64,000 bases of DNA from Parasponia andersonii (Eukaryota; Streptophyta; Magnoliopsida; Rosales; Cannabaceae). The position numbers and the translations under genes are program-made. Shown piece after piece: positions 24,459 to 36,297 of this stretch (the stretch's first letter is position 1; the number at the start of each line of letters is the position of its first letter). The notes under the pieces were generated by a model, which searched no databases, was not told the origin of the DNA, and saw nothing but the letters and a program-made list of their open reading frames with translations. The stretch spans positions 299,741 through 363,740 of the forward strand of contig JXTB01000202.1 of assembly GCA_002914805.1 (NCBI GenBank). The letters are read 5' to 3'.

Positions 24459-26115
24459 TGTTCCCGTTTCAGGATCAGCAACCATTTTAGAGTTTCCCTG
24501 TTCGGCAGATAATAATTTTTGATCTTTTTGGCAAATCATAGTTTTCCATGTTCTTTTTGTATCAGAAAATCTTGTCAGATTTTCTCCAACAAAGAACCCA
24601 AAAAAAAGTATAATAGGTCTACATTTTAAGGGTGTCTAAACGCTTCAAATTCTTGTGATTGTTTTTTCTCACAAATAATCGAGAGTTTTGAGCCAGCACT
24701 GGGAAGGAATAGATTTGAGGTTGAAAAAGAGGGTGAAATGAAGAGAGTAAGAAATTAGTAATGAATTCTATTTTTTCTTTTCGACCATAGATCCATATCG
24801 ATAATGCCTGAAAGCACTGAGCTTTTTCTTTTCTTCTAAACAGTTGATTCATTACATGCGTCAACCAGTGCACTGTAAGACCACAATATTTGCCACCAAA
24901 AAAAAAACACAAAATTAAATTTATAATCTCAATATACAACCCTTTTAAAATGCTTTATTAGTTATTTACTATTTGATAATTAATAAGTGGATATTGCAAT
25001 TTGTTAAGTACCCATATTGATTGAACATCGTAAAGAATACAAATAATGGAGGATTAAAATGAGTGGATCTTAATTTTTTGATTATCTTCTTTTTCTTTTT
25101 CCATGTATAAGTAATTGTTAATCACTTCTTGTTTTGTACGTGATATCCTAATATTTGTATTTTATTATTTTTTTTTTTGAAACCATATATTTTGCATTGC
25201 TTTTTAGCTAGTCCAGCAAAAATAAATAAAAAGTAACAACACCCTAGAATCTCTCTCTCTCTCTCAAAATCCATATTCTTCTTCAATGACCTTTCTCTAT
25301 CACTATCTCTATCTCACGAGAGTCCCCTAGGATTTCTCTTGTTTTTTTGTCTTCTTTTATATCTGTGTAGGTTTTATTTATTTTTTATCTATCTTTTTTT
25401 TTTTTTTTCTCTTAGATATGAATCTCTAAGAATTCAAATATGAAAAAAATTCAATGCAAGCATTCCATTGTTCACAAATGCTTCAAGATGATAAAGCTTT
25501 AAATCTGGTGAAATTTTGTGATATCTTTAAAATTCATTGTTTACGCTATAGAAATCAATATCAAAAAATTTCTCTAGTAGTATATTATATCTAGCAAAAT
25601 TGCTAATAGTATATCTAACAATATAAGCTCTTATACAAGCTCTTGTCACTTTATATTTCGTTCTGAAATGAAGTATAATACAATCGCTGAGATTAGTTTT
25701 TTCTATACTAATAGCTTGTTTCGTAATCGGAAAATTTCTATTTGTATTGCTTATAGGAATCATGCTTTATTTTAATAATAAATTTCCTTTTTACCTTTAT
25801 TAAAAATAGAAGGGAAAAAAAAAGGAGTGAATCATGAATTTTGTAATCAAAACATTGTGCCGTGAACTACACGTGTGACAAATAATATTTCATTGGAGGA
25901 TTCTTTTGCCATATGCCAAACTATAGCATTAACAACGCATTGAATTGGGTACGCGGAACTTTTTGTTAATGGCAAAATGAGATTGAACTAATTTACTCAT
26001 CATTAGCTAAAGATTCTTAAAGAATCCTGGATGTACCGGGTATTTATTTTGTAATGCCATGGAAAAGGGAATAAATGAGATAAGCAAAAAGTTGCATATG
26101 ATTGAAATCCTATCA

Positions 26116-26162
<47 letters not shown>

Positions 26163-26340
26163 AAACAGTTAAAAACCAACATTAACATTATAAAGCAATA
26201 TGAAACCAGGAAGGATCTCAAAATTTTTCAACTGGAAGTAGCTTTGGACAATTAATCACTCGAATTCACACTAGGAAAGTATAATTAAAAATAATGTAAA
26301 AGGCTTTCTTTCTGGTTCATAAAAATCGGATGCTCGGAAA
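24459..26340. other. Intergenic between convergent EF-G and HOP genes
   Basis: Holds the 3' untranslated regions of both neighbours and AT-rich spacer. No gene is supported; the minus-strand frames at 24939-24619 and 25763-25527 have no family likeness. Contains CT and AG microsatellites. Confidence 0.6.
26119..26159. repeat. (AG)n microsatellite
   Basis: About 20 uninterrupted AG units, some 180-220 bases beyond the HOP stop codon, likely in or just after its 3' untranslated region. Confidence 0.95.
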
Positions 26341-28862
26341 TCATCTAATCTGGACAATTCCTGCACTGACCAGCTTCTGAATTTTGCTCATCACCATAGG
26401 GTTCTTAGTGTGCTCTTGAGCAGCCTTTGGATTTTCCTGGAAATCAACCAACACCTGCCCACACGCCCAAAAGCACTCGTCAGCCACTCCGGACCAAATT
26501 TAAAATGCACTTACAAGTAATCTCAACATTAAAGGTAAAAAGAAAACCCTATGACACTAAAAGTACCTGTCTCATAACGGGATCTGAGAGGATGTTCTGG
26601 ATTTCTGGGTCTTGCATTGCTTTCGCCTGCAGGATCGAACAAACTTTAATATAGGAAAAATTGGTTTCAATATATCAAAATTGTCCAAAGAAACCATACC
26701 TGTCTCTCTTTTAACTCCTCGGGACTCAAATCTCCACGACTAGCCTTGTTAATTTGTTCCACACATCTGCAACAGAGGATTTCCAACAGCAAATGAGAAA
26801 CTATAGTTAAAGTACGCCCAAACAACATAAGCACCAAAGAAATAAGCTTTTTACTTATGTGCCATACCTTCTAACACCATCAAGCAACTCCGGGTTTTGA
26901 GGGTCATGTTTCAACCCCTCCTGGTATGTCTCCAAAGCTTTCTCATATTCCTTCATGAAGAACTGAACAGCACCCTTTCTGGTATAGCCCTTTGAAAATG
27001 TTGGATCGAGTTCAATGCACTTCTCCGCATCCTTTAGTCCCTCAGGAAGGGCCCCTAGTTTTGTGTAGCAAGCAGCTCTATTACTATATGCCTGCAAGAA
27101 ACACAGTATTAACTCAGCAAACCCAGCCCATGTCAGGTACTAATAATTTTAGCTCAATTCAATTCCAAATCACATCGAAGGTGTTCCTACCTTCGGATCT
27201 TTGGGATTTCTTTTCAAAGATTCAGTGTAATGCTTAACAGCCTCTGGGTATTTTTGCTGTTTGAAGTAATCATTTCCTGCACATTGATTATAGCAACATA
27301 ATCAATCAGGCTACAGATTGTACCCAAAAGAAAGTACTGGATGTGCCATTTTAAGGAAAACATTCAGTTCAAGCAGAAACATTACAAATGGGATGTAGTC
27401 CCACTCTTACAGGGATCCCCACACACAAAAATAAGGTATAAGAATAGCAAATTCATGAAACTCGAGCATAAACAATGAAATCAAAGAGTGTAAGAATTAG
27501 CAAAACTAGATCGAAAGGACCAAAGAATTCAATTGGGCAGCATACCTTTCTCACGCTCCTCATCAGCCAACTTGGGGTCAAAATACTCTTGTTGCTCCAG
27601 CTCCTTCTTAGCTTTCTCAGCATCATTAAGCTTCTTCAAAGTATCCGGGTTGCGATGCTCAGTAAGAGCTTTCTGAAAAGTCTCAATGGCAGGCTCATAG
27701 TCCTTTGAGGTTTTGGCCATTTTCGACAAGGCAGTTCCTTTTCTAGTCAAGGCCTTTGCTATCATCTTAAAGTCTGATCGAAGCTCTCTACCTCTCTCAA
27801 CAGCCTTGTCACAGTCTTTAATACACTCATCATACTAAGATACCAGAAAAATAAAATATATAAAAATATTTGTCATGCCCAGAATCCAAAACCTGGAAAA
27901 ATATAGACTTTAGAGTTTTACACACTCATCTAATTAAAGGGTTTTAGCCAAATTCATACCTTCCCCATCTCCAAATAAGTTGCAGCACGGTTCATGATGT
28001 AGGAAATCTCATCATCGTCCAACTCTATCGCCTTCGTATAATGCTGAATCGCAGTATCGAAGTCCTTCTTCTTGTATGCGGCATTGCCGGCCTCTTTCTC
28101 CTTCAGTGCCTGAGCCTTCCTCTCCTTTGTCTCCTTCTTCTCATCGCTCAACTCCATCGGCTCCGGCTCTGGCTCCTTCTCCTCCTTGGGCGGCTCAGCC
28201 TCCGCGGATCGCTTCCGCTCGGGCTGAGACGGAGGCGAAGGCGAATCCTCGGGCATATCCGCTTCCTCCGAGGTCGGAGTACGGAATTTCACATTAAGCA
28301 AAACCCCAAGCGCCTGCATCACTCTCTGATCCTTGAGATAAAGGTTGAGGCTGCTAGGGTTTTTCTGAATCTCTTGCATCATCTTCACGAAATCCGGTTG
28401 TTGCAGATAAGGCCGAGTCGTCGGATCCGCCGTCAGCTTGGCCCACATCTCGGGACCGGAGAAGGCATCCCCGAACAAATTGGGCGGCGGCGCGGCTCGG
28501 GAGGACCGGGAAGCCGCGGACTGGGCATCAGCCAAGCCGGACTTGAGGGCTTCGTTGTTGGGATCAATCTCCAAACCCTTCTTGTACGCCGAAACGGCCT
28601 CGTCAAAGTGGCCCAAGCCGATGTGAGCCGCGCCGAGGCGGCTGTAGCCCTTGGGCCAGTCGGGCTTGAGGTCGACGGTCTGCTTGGCGTCGGCCAAGGC
28701 TTCGGCGTACTTGTTGAGAGAAGCGTAGGCGGCGGATCGGTTGGAGTAGAGGACGTGGTTGGTGGGGGAGAGAGCGATGGCGTCGGAGAAGTGGCTGACG
28801 GCGGCCGTGAAATCGCCGGAGGAGAAGGCGGCGTTGCCTTTGGCTTTGGCTTCTTCAGCCAT
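26341..28862 (-). CDS. HOP: HSP70-HSP90 organising protein (HOP/STI1)
   Basis: Seven exons on the minus strand: 28862-27960, 27834-27546, 27276-27191, 27091-26868, 26766-26700, 26626-26567 and 26454-26341. All have GT...AG borders and matching phases, giving 580 residues (Arabidopsis HOPs are about 570). HOP is a cytosolic and nuclear co-chaperone that bridges HSP70 and HSP90 during client folding. Domain order: TPR1 (about 2-115; the clamp begins AKAKGNAAF), the DP1/STI1 motif (about 130-200), a charged linker with [14 protein letters not shown]2A (from about 253, [15 protein letters not shown]), TPR2B (exons 2-4, with [12 protein letters not shown]), and the C-terminal DP2 motif ([18 protein letters not shown] to GIVQIR). 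Nothing is broken. An ATG repeat lies in the 5' leader, and a heat-shock element stands 180 bases upstream of the ATG. Confidence 0.97.
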
Positions 28863-28909
28863 TGGAATCGTCTAGAGAGAGAGAGTGGCAGAATCGTAAT
28901 AAAAGGGCA

Positions 28910-28910
<1 letters not shown>

Positions 28911-28940
<30 letters not shown>
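28911..28940. repeat. (GAT)n trinucleotide repeat in the HOP leader
   Basis: Nine to ten GAT units on the plus strand (ATC on the HOP sense strand), 49-78 bases upstream of the HOP start codon, so probably within its 5' untranslated region. Confidence 0.9.
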
Positions 28941-28942
<2 letters not shown>

Positions 28943-28964
28943 AGAAGAGAGGTTTGCAAAAAGA

Positions 28965-28973
28965 GCTTATAAT
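28965..28973 (-). promoter_or_regulatory. Probable TATA box of HOP
   Basis: ATTATAAGC on the minus strand, about 105 bases before the HOP ATG. It places the transcription start near 28935-28945, just before or within the ATC repeat. Confidence 0.5.
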
Positions 28974-29041
28974 GAGGAGTGTTAAAAAGAGGGAGGGGAC
29001 GAGAGACTTCTTAGTGACTCTCTGTGTAAAGGGGGTTTGGG

Positions 29042-29054
29042 TTCTGGAAGGTTC
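29042..29054. promoter_or_regulatory. Perfect three-unit heat-shock element upstream of HOP
   Basis: TTCTGGAAGGTTC matches the consensus TTCnnGAAnnTTC without a mismatch. It lies about 70 bases upstream of the likely TATA box and 180 bases upstream of the HOP start codon. Such elements bind trimeric heat-shock factors, and some plant HOP genes are known to be heat-induced, so this copy is probably heat-responsive. Two TGGGCT words at 29203 and 29220 resemble site II elements of housekeeping promoters. Confidence 0.7.
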
Positions 29055-29229
29055 CGTCGCTTCGTGCGAGACCCAGAACAAATTGAGGTGTTTGGTAACA
29101 GTGGGTTCCTTGTTCTTATCTATGTGTTTGGATATCTATTCCTTTTCTTTTTTCCTTCGTTTTGAGTTAGGCTGTTGCAGAATTGACTACTTGACTTGTT
29201 AGTGGGCTTGTCGATCTCGTGGGCTGGAT

Positions 29230-29599
29230 GGACTCTGGATTTTTGGTTTTAACTTGGTTTATAGCGAAGTTACCGAATTTTGAGTCCATTTTAAGTATAT
29301 ATTTATTTTTAAATATTATGGTAAAATAGTTGATATATCAGTATATATGCGTATAAAATATGATATAAAAATATAAAAATGAATATACTCACTCATAAAT
29401 TTAAGCTGGTGTATAAGTAGATTTATCAATTGTTAAAATATATATACGCGGTCATTTACTTATGAAAAATTATAACATGTATTTTAGTTGTTTTTTTTTT
29501 TTTTTTTAATTCTATACCTTCGGTTCTGGTTATTTGACATTTGATAAATACAACAAACTCATGCATATATATATATATATATTTATTAGCATATTTTAT
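29230..29599. other. Intergenic, AT-rich
   Basis: Poly-T at 29493 and an (AT)n run at 29564-29582; nothing else seen. Confidence 0.6.
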
Positions 29600-30610
29600 T
29601 CAAAGACTTCATAGCTTTCAACCATGCCTTGCTTGCAAAACAAGCCTGGAGAATTGTTCACAATCCTAACTCACCAATAAGTCGGATCCTTCATAGGAAA
29701 TACTTCAAGCATTCAACCTTCTCAATTGCCAACAAAAACAGCCAGCCAAGGAAACGCTTTTTGGAATGGAGTTATCTAGGGCCACAAACCCCCTCTCTTT
29801 TGGCATTCGTTTTGCGAATAGGCAAGGGAAATTTAGTGAAGATCTTTGGCCATCTTTGGATCCCAAGACCATGGCTCTTTCGACTGATTACAATGCCGAA
29901 ACTCGAGGATCATGACCTTCTGGTATCAGACCTCACCTCTAAACAAGGAGAGTGGGACAAAGAAAAAGTCAAGAATATCTTGTGGCTTGTTGATGCAAAA
30001 GAGGTCTTAAATGTTCCCTTGAGCTTCGAGGATTGTGATGATATCCCAATATGGCACTTCGAAGAAAATGAAGAGTGCTCAGTTAAGTCGGGGTACAAAG
30101 TGATCATGGATCGCCGTAATCGACCGGGAATGTCTAATCCTTCCCCGTTCTTTAATTGATAGAAAACCCTTCGGCACTTGAATATTCCCAGCAAAGTCAA
30201 GATTTTTATTTGAAAAGTCTTCCATGACATTATTCCTAAACTTTCCAATCTCTATTGCAGAGGGGAAGCTTGGCCAAGCTACTGCCCCTGCTACAATCAT
30301 TTTGAGGAATCAACCTTGCACACCCTTTTTTCTTACCCTCATGCCGACAATGCTTGGAAACAGAGCATTTTCAGACCGGACCTCAGTATTCTTCCTTGGA
30401 GATCTTTTGCGGGATTGCTTTTGACTTGCACAAGAAGATTCCTAAATCAGATTTCGAGACATGGTGCACCCTTTCTTGGATGATCTGGGGCGATAGAAAC
30501 GGAGTCATCCATGGGCAGCGAGCGAGGAATCCTTCCTGCATCCTTGAGGATACTGAGCTTTGGTTTTCAAAGTACAAGAAGATGACCCTAACCCTGGTGG
30601 CTCCTACTTG
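29600..30610 (+). mobile_element. LINE-type (non-LTR) retrotransposon fragment
   Basis: Begins inside a reverse-transcriptase C-terminal region: FNHALLAKQAWRI near 29615-29655, followed by RILHRKYFKHSTF, the region found in plant LINE proteins often annotated 'putative ribonuclease H protein'. A zinc-binding-like region with the typical IPSKVKIFIW segment is in another frame at about 30185-30215, and WMIWGDRNGVIHG at 30475-30515 in a third. At least two frameshifts and the lack of the endonuclease and main RT domains show a dead, 5'-truncated copy. Its right edge is joined to gypsy-derived DNA. Confidence 0.8.
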
Positions 30611-30615
30611 TACGA

Positions 30616-31580
30616 TCAGTCTCGACCCAAAATGGGATTGGTCGGCGCCACTAGGTCATGGGGACCTGCCAACTGGCTCGAGGCTGTGATTTGACGACCC
30701 ACCATGGCGATGCGACTCTGCTCGTCTCGGCAGAACTGGTTCAGAACTAAGGCGTCAAGTTGGCTTCGAAGGTGCTTGGTGATGACCCACGTGTCTAGCG
30801 GAAAGATGAGATACGAGACCATCCTCGATATCGTGTTCATCACCTGAGGATGCGGCCTGAATGTGTCGGTAATCCTTGGAGGACCCGAAGATGACGACCC
30901 CTTCTAGCTCCTTGAGCCATCCTGTCGACAACCACGACTCGAACCTGCTTTCCTCCACAGAGGCTGCGCAAAACAAAACATCATGAGTAAAAACGAACAA
31001 AGTGCACGCGGACCCAAAATCACGAATCAGTACTTACTTTACAGAAAAAATGGGGGAATTTGGAAACGCTCTTCGTTCACCCGAGGAGAACACCACACCC
31101 CTCCGTCGGCGTATAGCTTGGAGTGGGAATCTCATTGCTTGTCCGACCTCGGCAAGCCCCAAAAAATATGGCGCCTCGGGAGCGGCTGGAGATAGAAAGT
31201 GGAGTAAGAGCTCTTTTTGTGGATGAGGATGAGCTTGTAGGTGTAAAAGACTACCTCCAGGTCGATATGCACGTTGAGGATGACTGACAGGGTAGAAAGC
31301 CCCATCAGAATCATAACCCCATTGGCGTTCAGTTGCATCGGGTGAATCTCCGTAAGACTGAAGAACTGGTGGACCAGGGGAGAAAGAGAAAACTGCAGCC
31401 ATTCCAGGTACCTCCTCCCCAAAACGATAGAGCTTTCGAGGCAGAAGGGCAAAGGTACCAGTCCGCCGGACCCTTGACCCTTTCTAAAGTAACTCTACCA
31501 GGGAAGCAGAACTGCCTCCTTAATGAGCCAAACTCGGAATCTGCGACAGGGTGGAGTTTCTGACTCTGGTTCGTGACCAT
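30616..31580 (-). pseudogene. Antisense ORF of a gypsy-type element (putative transposon protein), spliced and broken
   Basis: A minus-strand gene lies just inside a plus-oriented gypsy LTR. It has its own TATA box (CTATAAAAG, about 31712-31704), a leader, an ATG at 31580 and a first frame MVTNQSQKLHPVADSEFG... A one-base shift near 31415-31424 moves the reading into LVHQFFSLTEIHPMQLNANG, then a stop appears near 31132. A clean donor (GTAAGTA, 31037-31031) and acceptor (GCGCAG, ending 30964) enclose a 74-bp intron, and the second exon continues as ASVEESRFESWLSTGWLKE and beyond. The LTEIHPMQLNANG part resembles plant proteins annotated 'putative gypsy-type transposon' (Transposase_28-like). 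Family assignment is from memory. It cannot make a full protein now. Confidence 0.55.
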
Positions 31581-31938
31581 TGTTTTGGATGCAATCAAAA
31601 AGAGCGAAAGGTTCTAGAAAAGAAGAGATTCAGAAACCCTAAGATTTGAGAAAGTTAGAATATTTGGAGATTTTGGTAAAGTAAGAAATGAGCACAAGTG
31701 CGACTTTTATAGAGGGGTAGTTGAAGAGTCTTCCCTAGAGGAGAACAGTGCAAGGAAGATGGAAGCATTAGAATTTCAAAAATTTGAAAAATCGTGACAC
31801 GGGATAGCATGCACTGGCGTCAATAATTGGGGAGAAATGACAGTAAGGGGCCATGTGTACCCCTCAAATTGGAGGACTAAAGATACAATTTTCCCACTTG
31901 ATAGATGTGAATCCATCAAATTGGGAAATGGGGGCAGT

Positions 31939-32724
31939 TGTGGGATCCGTTCCTAAATCATGTACCACATGGACTATTAAGTAGTAGAACAAGTCACAGG
32001 GGGGCACATCGTCCGACATGTGTCCAGAGGGACCGTTTAAAAGCCACATGAGTCACACGTGATACCGTATAGGCCCGTGGGCGATCCAAGGCCAGGGCCG
32101 AATCCATCCCAGACCCTGGACGGGTTCAGCCCAGTCCAATTCTTATCTCGACAGCTGGGGGTCAGGAGCCTCGAGGGTCTTCCGCCAGAAGACCATGAGA
32201 GGCAGCGCACTGCTCCAGATCCAGACAGGACATTTAATGTGATCCTGGATAGGTATGCGCATTGGGTAAACTGTCCTGACAGAATGACGGTTTGTCAAAG
32301 TCTCGCCCCCGACAGGCTCGAGCCATAGGAGACGGGGAAAGCAGGTCACAACGATGCAAAGAAAGTCACGGTAACCACGGCCCGTGATTTTTGGAGTAAG
32401 TTATGATGAGATAAGGTACTCGATCCTGGGATTGAGAGCTAGGAAGTTCTCAGTTCCAGGACTATGTATATATGAGCATTGCCTCCCCTTGAGAAGAGAT
32501 ATAGATAGACATATACAGAGAAAAACTTAATCTTTGCTACTCAACCTCAGGAATAAACAACTGACTTAAGTATCAGCGAGTCTTTGCAGGTGGCCACCTC
32601 CGCCTCTCTGACCCGACCTGAAGTCAAAAGCACTCTGGGATAGTAAGAATACGTGGACAGTTGGTAGATACAGCATCAACAGTTCAGAGATATACATAGA
32701 CAGCTTGTAAGAATCACACCAACA
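31939..32724 (+). mobile_element. Gypsy-type 3' LTR, 786 bp
   Basis: Starts TGTGGGATCCGTTCC and ends CACCAACA. The purine-rich tract AATGGGGGCAG directly before it is a normal polypurine primer site, so this is the 3' LTR of a plus-strand element whose internal region lies to the left (about 30620-31938, mostly the antisense gene). The same family occurs as a solo LTR at 50640-51458 in the opposite orientation; shared words include AGTCTTTGCAGGT and CGTGGACAGTTGG. A TATA-like box and the ACTATGTATATAT region sit in the middle. No matching 5' LTR is present in the window, so the element is truncated, presumably where it meets the LINE fragment. Confidence 0.8.
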
Positions 32725-35272
32725 CTCAAAACCCAAAACCCTGTCCTTTTTTTTTTTGCGGGGGTAGAATACAACTTTATTGCAATTACAGATGTTTTAA
32801 CTGATTAGTTCTTTTTTTAATCTAAAAAATATTGTTTTCATTCAAATATATTGATCAATTTCTGTATCTGTAATGTTTGCGTTTCGTATCTATATTGGGT
32901 TACAGGAACCTTGTGTATTATACGGAAATAGTATTTGTAAAGAGATCAAATCGATTCATAGAGTGAAATAACCAAAAAGTTAGAGTTTATTCGACGCATG
33001 TTATTTGCCTTTTTTTTTTTTTTCATTTCTCTTAATATTTTTATATTTTATATATAGAGAAAGAAAGAGAGAGAGATGACATAGATCAGATGTTGGATGC
33101 ATACGATGGATGGATGTATGATTTCTTCAATTTTGCAATTCACGATGTCTTTAAGCTAACGAGAGAAATAGCAAAACTAGAAAAACCAAGTGGTCGATCG
33201 GTTGGACTGCTTTAATCTAGATGCATGCATGGAAGAACATCTAAGCTGGAAACAGTAAAACTCAAAAAGGTGGCCCTTTGTAACAATAATTATGTCATCC
33301 ATCCACAAAATACTTGAACAAAACCATTACACTGTTTGAATATTTGATTAGAAAAATGAATTTTGTTCTTTGCTATTAATTCAGTATCTGAAATTTTTAT
33401 TAGCTGCAAATCTGTTTCAGCCATATATTTTACTGTTTGCTAGCATTACAAGGTAACATATCTCAAACTAAACAAACAATCGTGTACCAAATAAAGGAAT
33501 AAGTCCACAGCAAAAGAGCACGTCAATAATTTAGATGCAGTTCAGCAAGGAAATAAAAAACACTAATACTGCTTAAGCATGAGAAAGTAGAAATAATTTC
33601 CCTGTTAAAATATTTTAATTCTTTCACCTCAAGAATCTTTTAAAATATGTCATAGTTTCATCCATGACAGAGTTCTTAGGTTTAAACTTTTCTGTTCTCA
33701 ACTTTGTGACGTGGTTCATTGTTGGAATTCTAAGAGGATGGTTAACTCTTTTCTCAAGTATTTGATGAAGGTTGTTGACTTCAATAGTTATTTTTATTTA
33801 TTTATCCGAGTATTATGATTTGCATATTATTAGTTAAAATAAATATTTATGTATTTAATTTACTTTACAGTATTATATACAATGTAGTGAGATTTTTTAT
33901 TTCATTGGGTACTTTAGCCGTTGGATTAATCTATTAATAGTTTTTCCTTAAGCTTTGCTCCGTTTTACAGTCATAGAAAATCAACTTTAACTCGTGAATG
34001 TAAATTTTCAGGTTGCGTTTAGGACGAAGGTACTCCATCAGAACGTTTGAAGGTTTGAATAACTTTATTCCTTTTAAATCTTTATAGCACGTACATTTTG
34101 TAAACGTTGTCTTTGACTTTAAAGTTGTAATTATTGATATGCATTTAATTTTCATTTAAGTATATTGTTTTCTAAGTGCCACTTTGCTCTTCTATGTAAT
34201 CACATAGAATGGGTGATGGAGACTATCGATCAACTTTGATAATTATGTACATATTGGAGAATATTTTTGAGAAACCATCAGCCAATTTTAATAATTATGT
34301 ACATTCATTTAACAGAAAGTTTTGTATTAATTTTTTTTTTATTTTGTAGATAATATTTCAGCAAAGTTAGATTTTAATCATACTGTTTAAAGAAAATTAA
34401 GGAGAAAAAGAAAAGAATAGCATAATTGAACATCACATAGATAAAGGCCAGAGAGAAAAAGAGCTAATTAACTTTTGTTAGTTTAACTTTTAACAATATA
34501 ATGAACATGAACGTTAATGAATTTTAACAATATAATGAACATGAACGTTAATGAATTCACGTAGATAGAAGCTTAACTATAAGTCGTGAATTACTAAATA
34601 ATGAATAATTTTTTTATAGTTCTTTTGAACATATAACACGTGTCAACGTGATGAGAGGAATTTAATTATTCAGCTTATTTTTTCGATATTATTACATCAT
34701 TAACTTCCTTTAATATTCTTTACTTTATTTCATTAATTCACATTATTATGAATGTTATTAACTATACAAAAGATGCACTTACAATTAAAAAAAACAACTT
34801 AAAAGAAGGAAGTACATCAGTAATAGAGTAAAGGTTTTCTACAGGAACATGATATTTGATAAAGGATAGAAACAAATGAGTACGGCATGTGCAATGCACG
34901 TGCACCCCTTTAACTAGTAGTATAAAAGTGTAATTATCTAGGATTTTATAACAAAATGATCAAATCTTTTTTTAAATAAATGTCTATTTTTTAAATATTA
35001 TAACAAAATAATCAGTATATCCTATATATCACATGTGAAATGTTATATACTCAATATAAAAATTTGTGTACTCAGTAATCTAAAATAAAACTGGTACATA
35101 TGTACCAAGTGTAAAAATAAATATATCTAGTTATTTAACTATAAAAAAAAAAAAAAAAAAGGAAAAATGGACATGTATTAAAATCAAGTGAAATAAATGG
35201 ACAGCCACCAATATTTCTTTAAGGTACTCCTGGCCAGGTCCATTTCCCTGCTAATAAAGTCCATTTTAATTC
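32725..35272. other. Intergenic, AT-rich
   Basis: No gene is supported. A perfect 34-bp tandem duplication lies at 34488-34555 (TTTTAACAATATAATGAAC twice). A GA-rich stretch is at 33057-33075 and an A-run at 35142-35160. Confidence 0.6.
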
Positions 35273-35315
35273 AGGCCCAACCTAATAACCCGCAGCATAA
35301 TCTTCCCAGCCCAAT
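35273..35315. promoter_or_regulatory. Site II-like promoter elements of the NDUFAF6-like gene
   Basis: AGGCCCAA at 35273 and AGCCCAAT at 35308 are reverse complements of the TGGGCC/TGGGCT site II core, which in plants is enriched in promoters of nuclear genes for mitochondrial proteins. They stand about 150-250 bases before the probable 5' leader exon (about 35410-35560). Confidence 0.45.
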
Positions 35316-36297
35316 AGAAGACCGGCTGATTCGGTGCTGTCCTTGCAAAGAATGAGTTATTAAAACGAACGACAATCACAACGCAAAACGACACCTAAAA
35401 TCAAAACCAGGCTTTTTCCTTCTTTCTTTCTCCGTCTTTTCGTCATTTTTGAGTTTTTGACTGTCAATGGTGCAGAGACCGTAAACGTGTCTCTACTCTC
35501 TACTAAGGTCTTCATTCAAATCAAGCTACATCTTAACCCTCTTTCCCATTCTAGTTCGAGGTGGGTTTGGTTTCTTTCAGCTAGATTCTCATTATTTTTC
35601 ACTTTATTCATTTAGTTTTGAAAAAAGTTTTTTGATAGGCTAGAATGCTTAATTTAATCAGTTTATTTTCTTGTAACTACTTATACATTTTCGTTTAATG
35701 GGGACTTGATTGGCTTTGATTAATGATTCAAGAGTTTTAGAACTATAATCTCGTAGGAAAAAACCTCATCAGAGTGCCTCGGTAATGTTTGATTAATTTC
35801 CTGTTAGAAAGATGGTGTTTACTTGATATGATTATTTATTGATTTTGCATTTGGGATAGTGAAAACACGGTGTATTTTGAGCTTTGATAGGTTGATTCTG
35901 GACTTGAGCTAACTAACTCTCGAGACCTTTCATGGAAAATTTTAATGCAATGATGATTACTGTTTGGTTGGCGCCCAGAACTTGGCCGCATTTTCTTTCC
36001 TTCTAGTTTGACCCAATTAAGATTTGTACTCTGATTCAAAGTCTCAAATTGATAGTTAAGATTGGCCCAAATTTATAGGTTTCAAATTGAGATGATTTGC
36101 TTCTTTTAGATTATAAATTAAGCCTTTGAGCATTGAGCTAAACTTAAATGGTGATAATGTTTCTAACATTTTGTCAAATATGTCCGAAGTCTGTGTAACT
36201 TGCAGATTAAGTTACTTTCCTTTATCTTTTTTTCTTTTTTTTTTCCCTACAGCTAATGTGGCCACATTTTTACAGGTAGAACTGCTGTAGAAATTTG

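Noticed and set aside
28041..28985. 314-codon plus-strand open frame
   Set aside because: It lies antisense to HOP exon 1, is leucine/glycine/arginine-rich without a family signature, and exists because the HOP exon is GC-rich.
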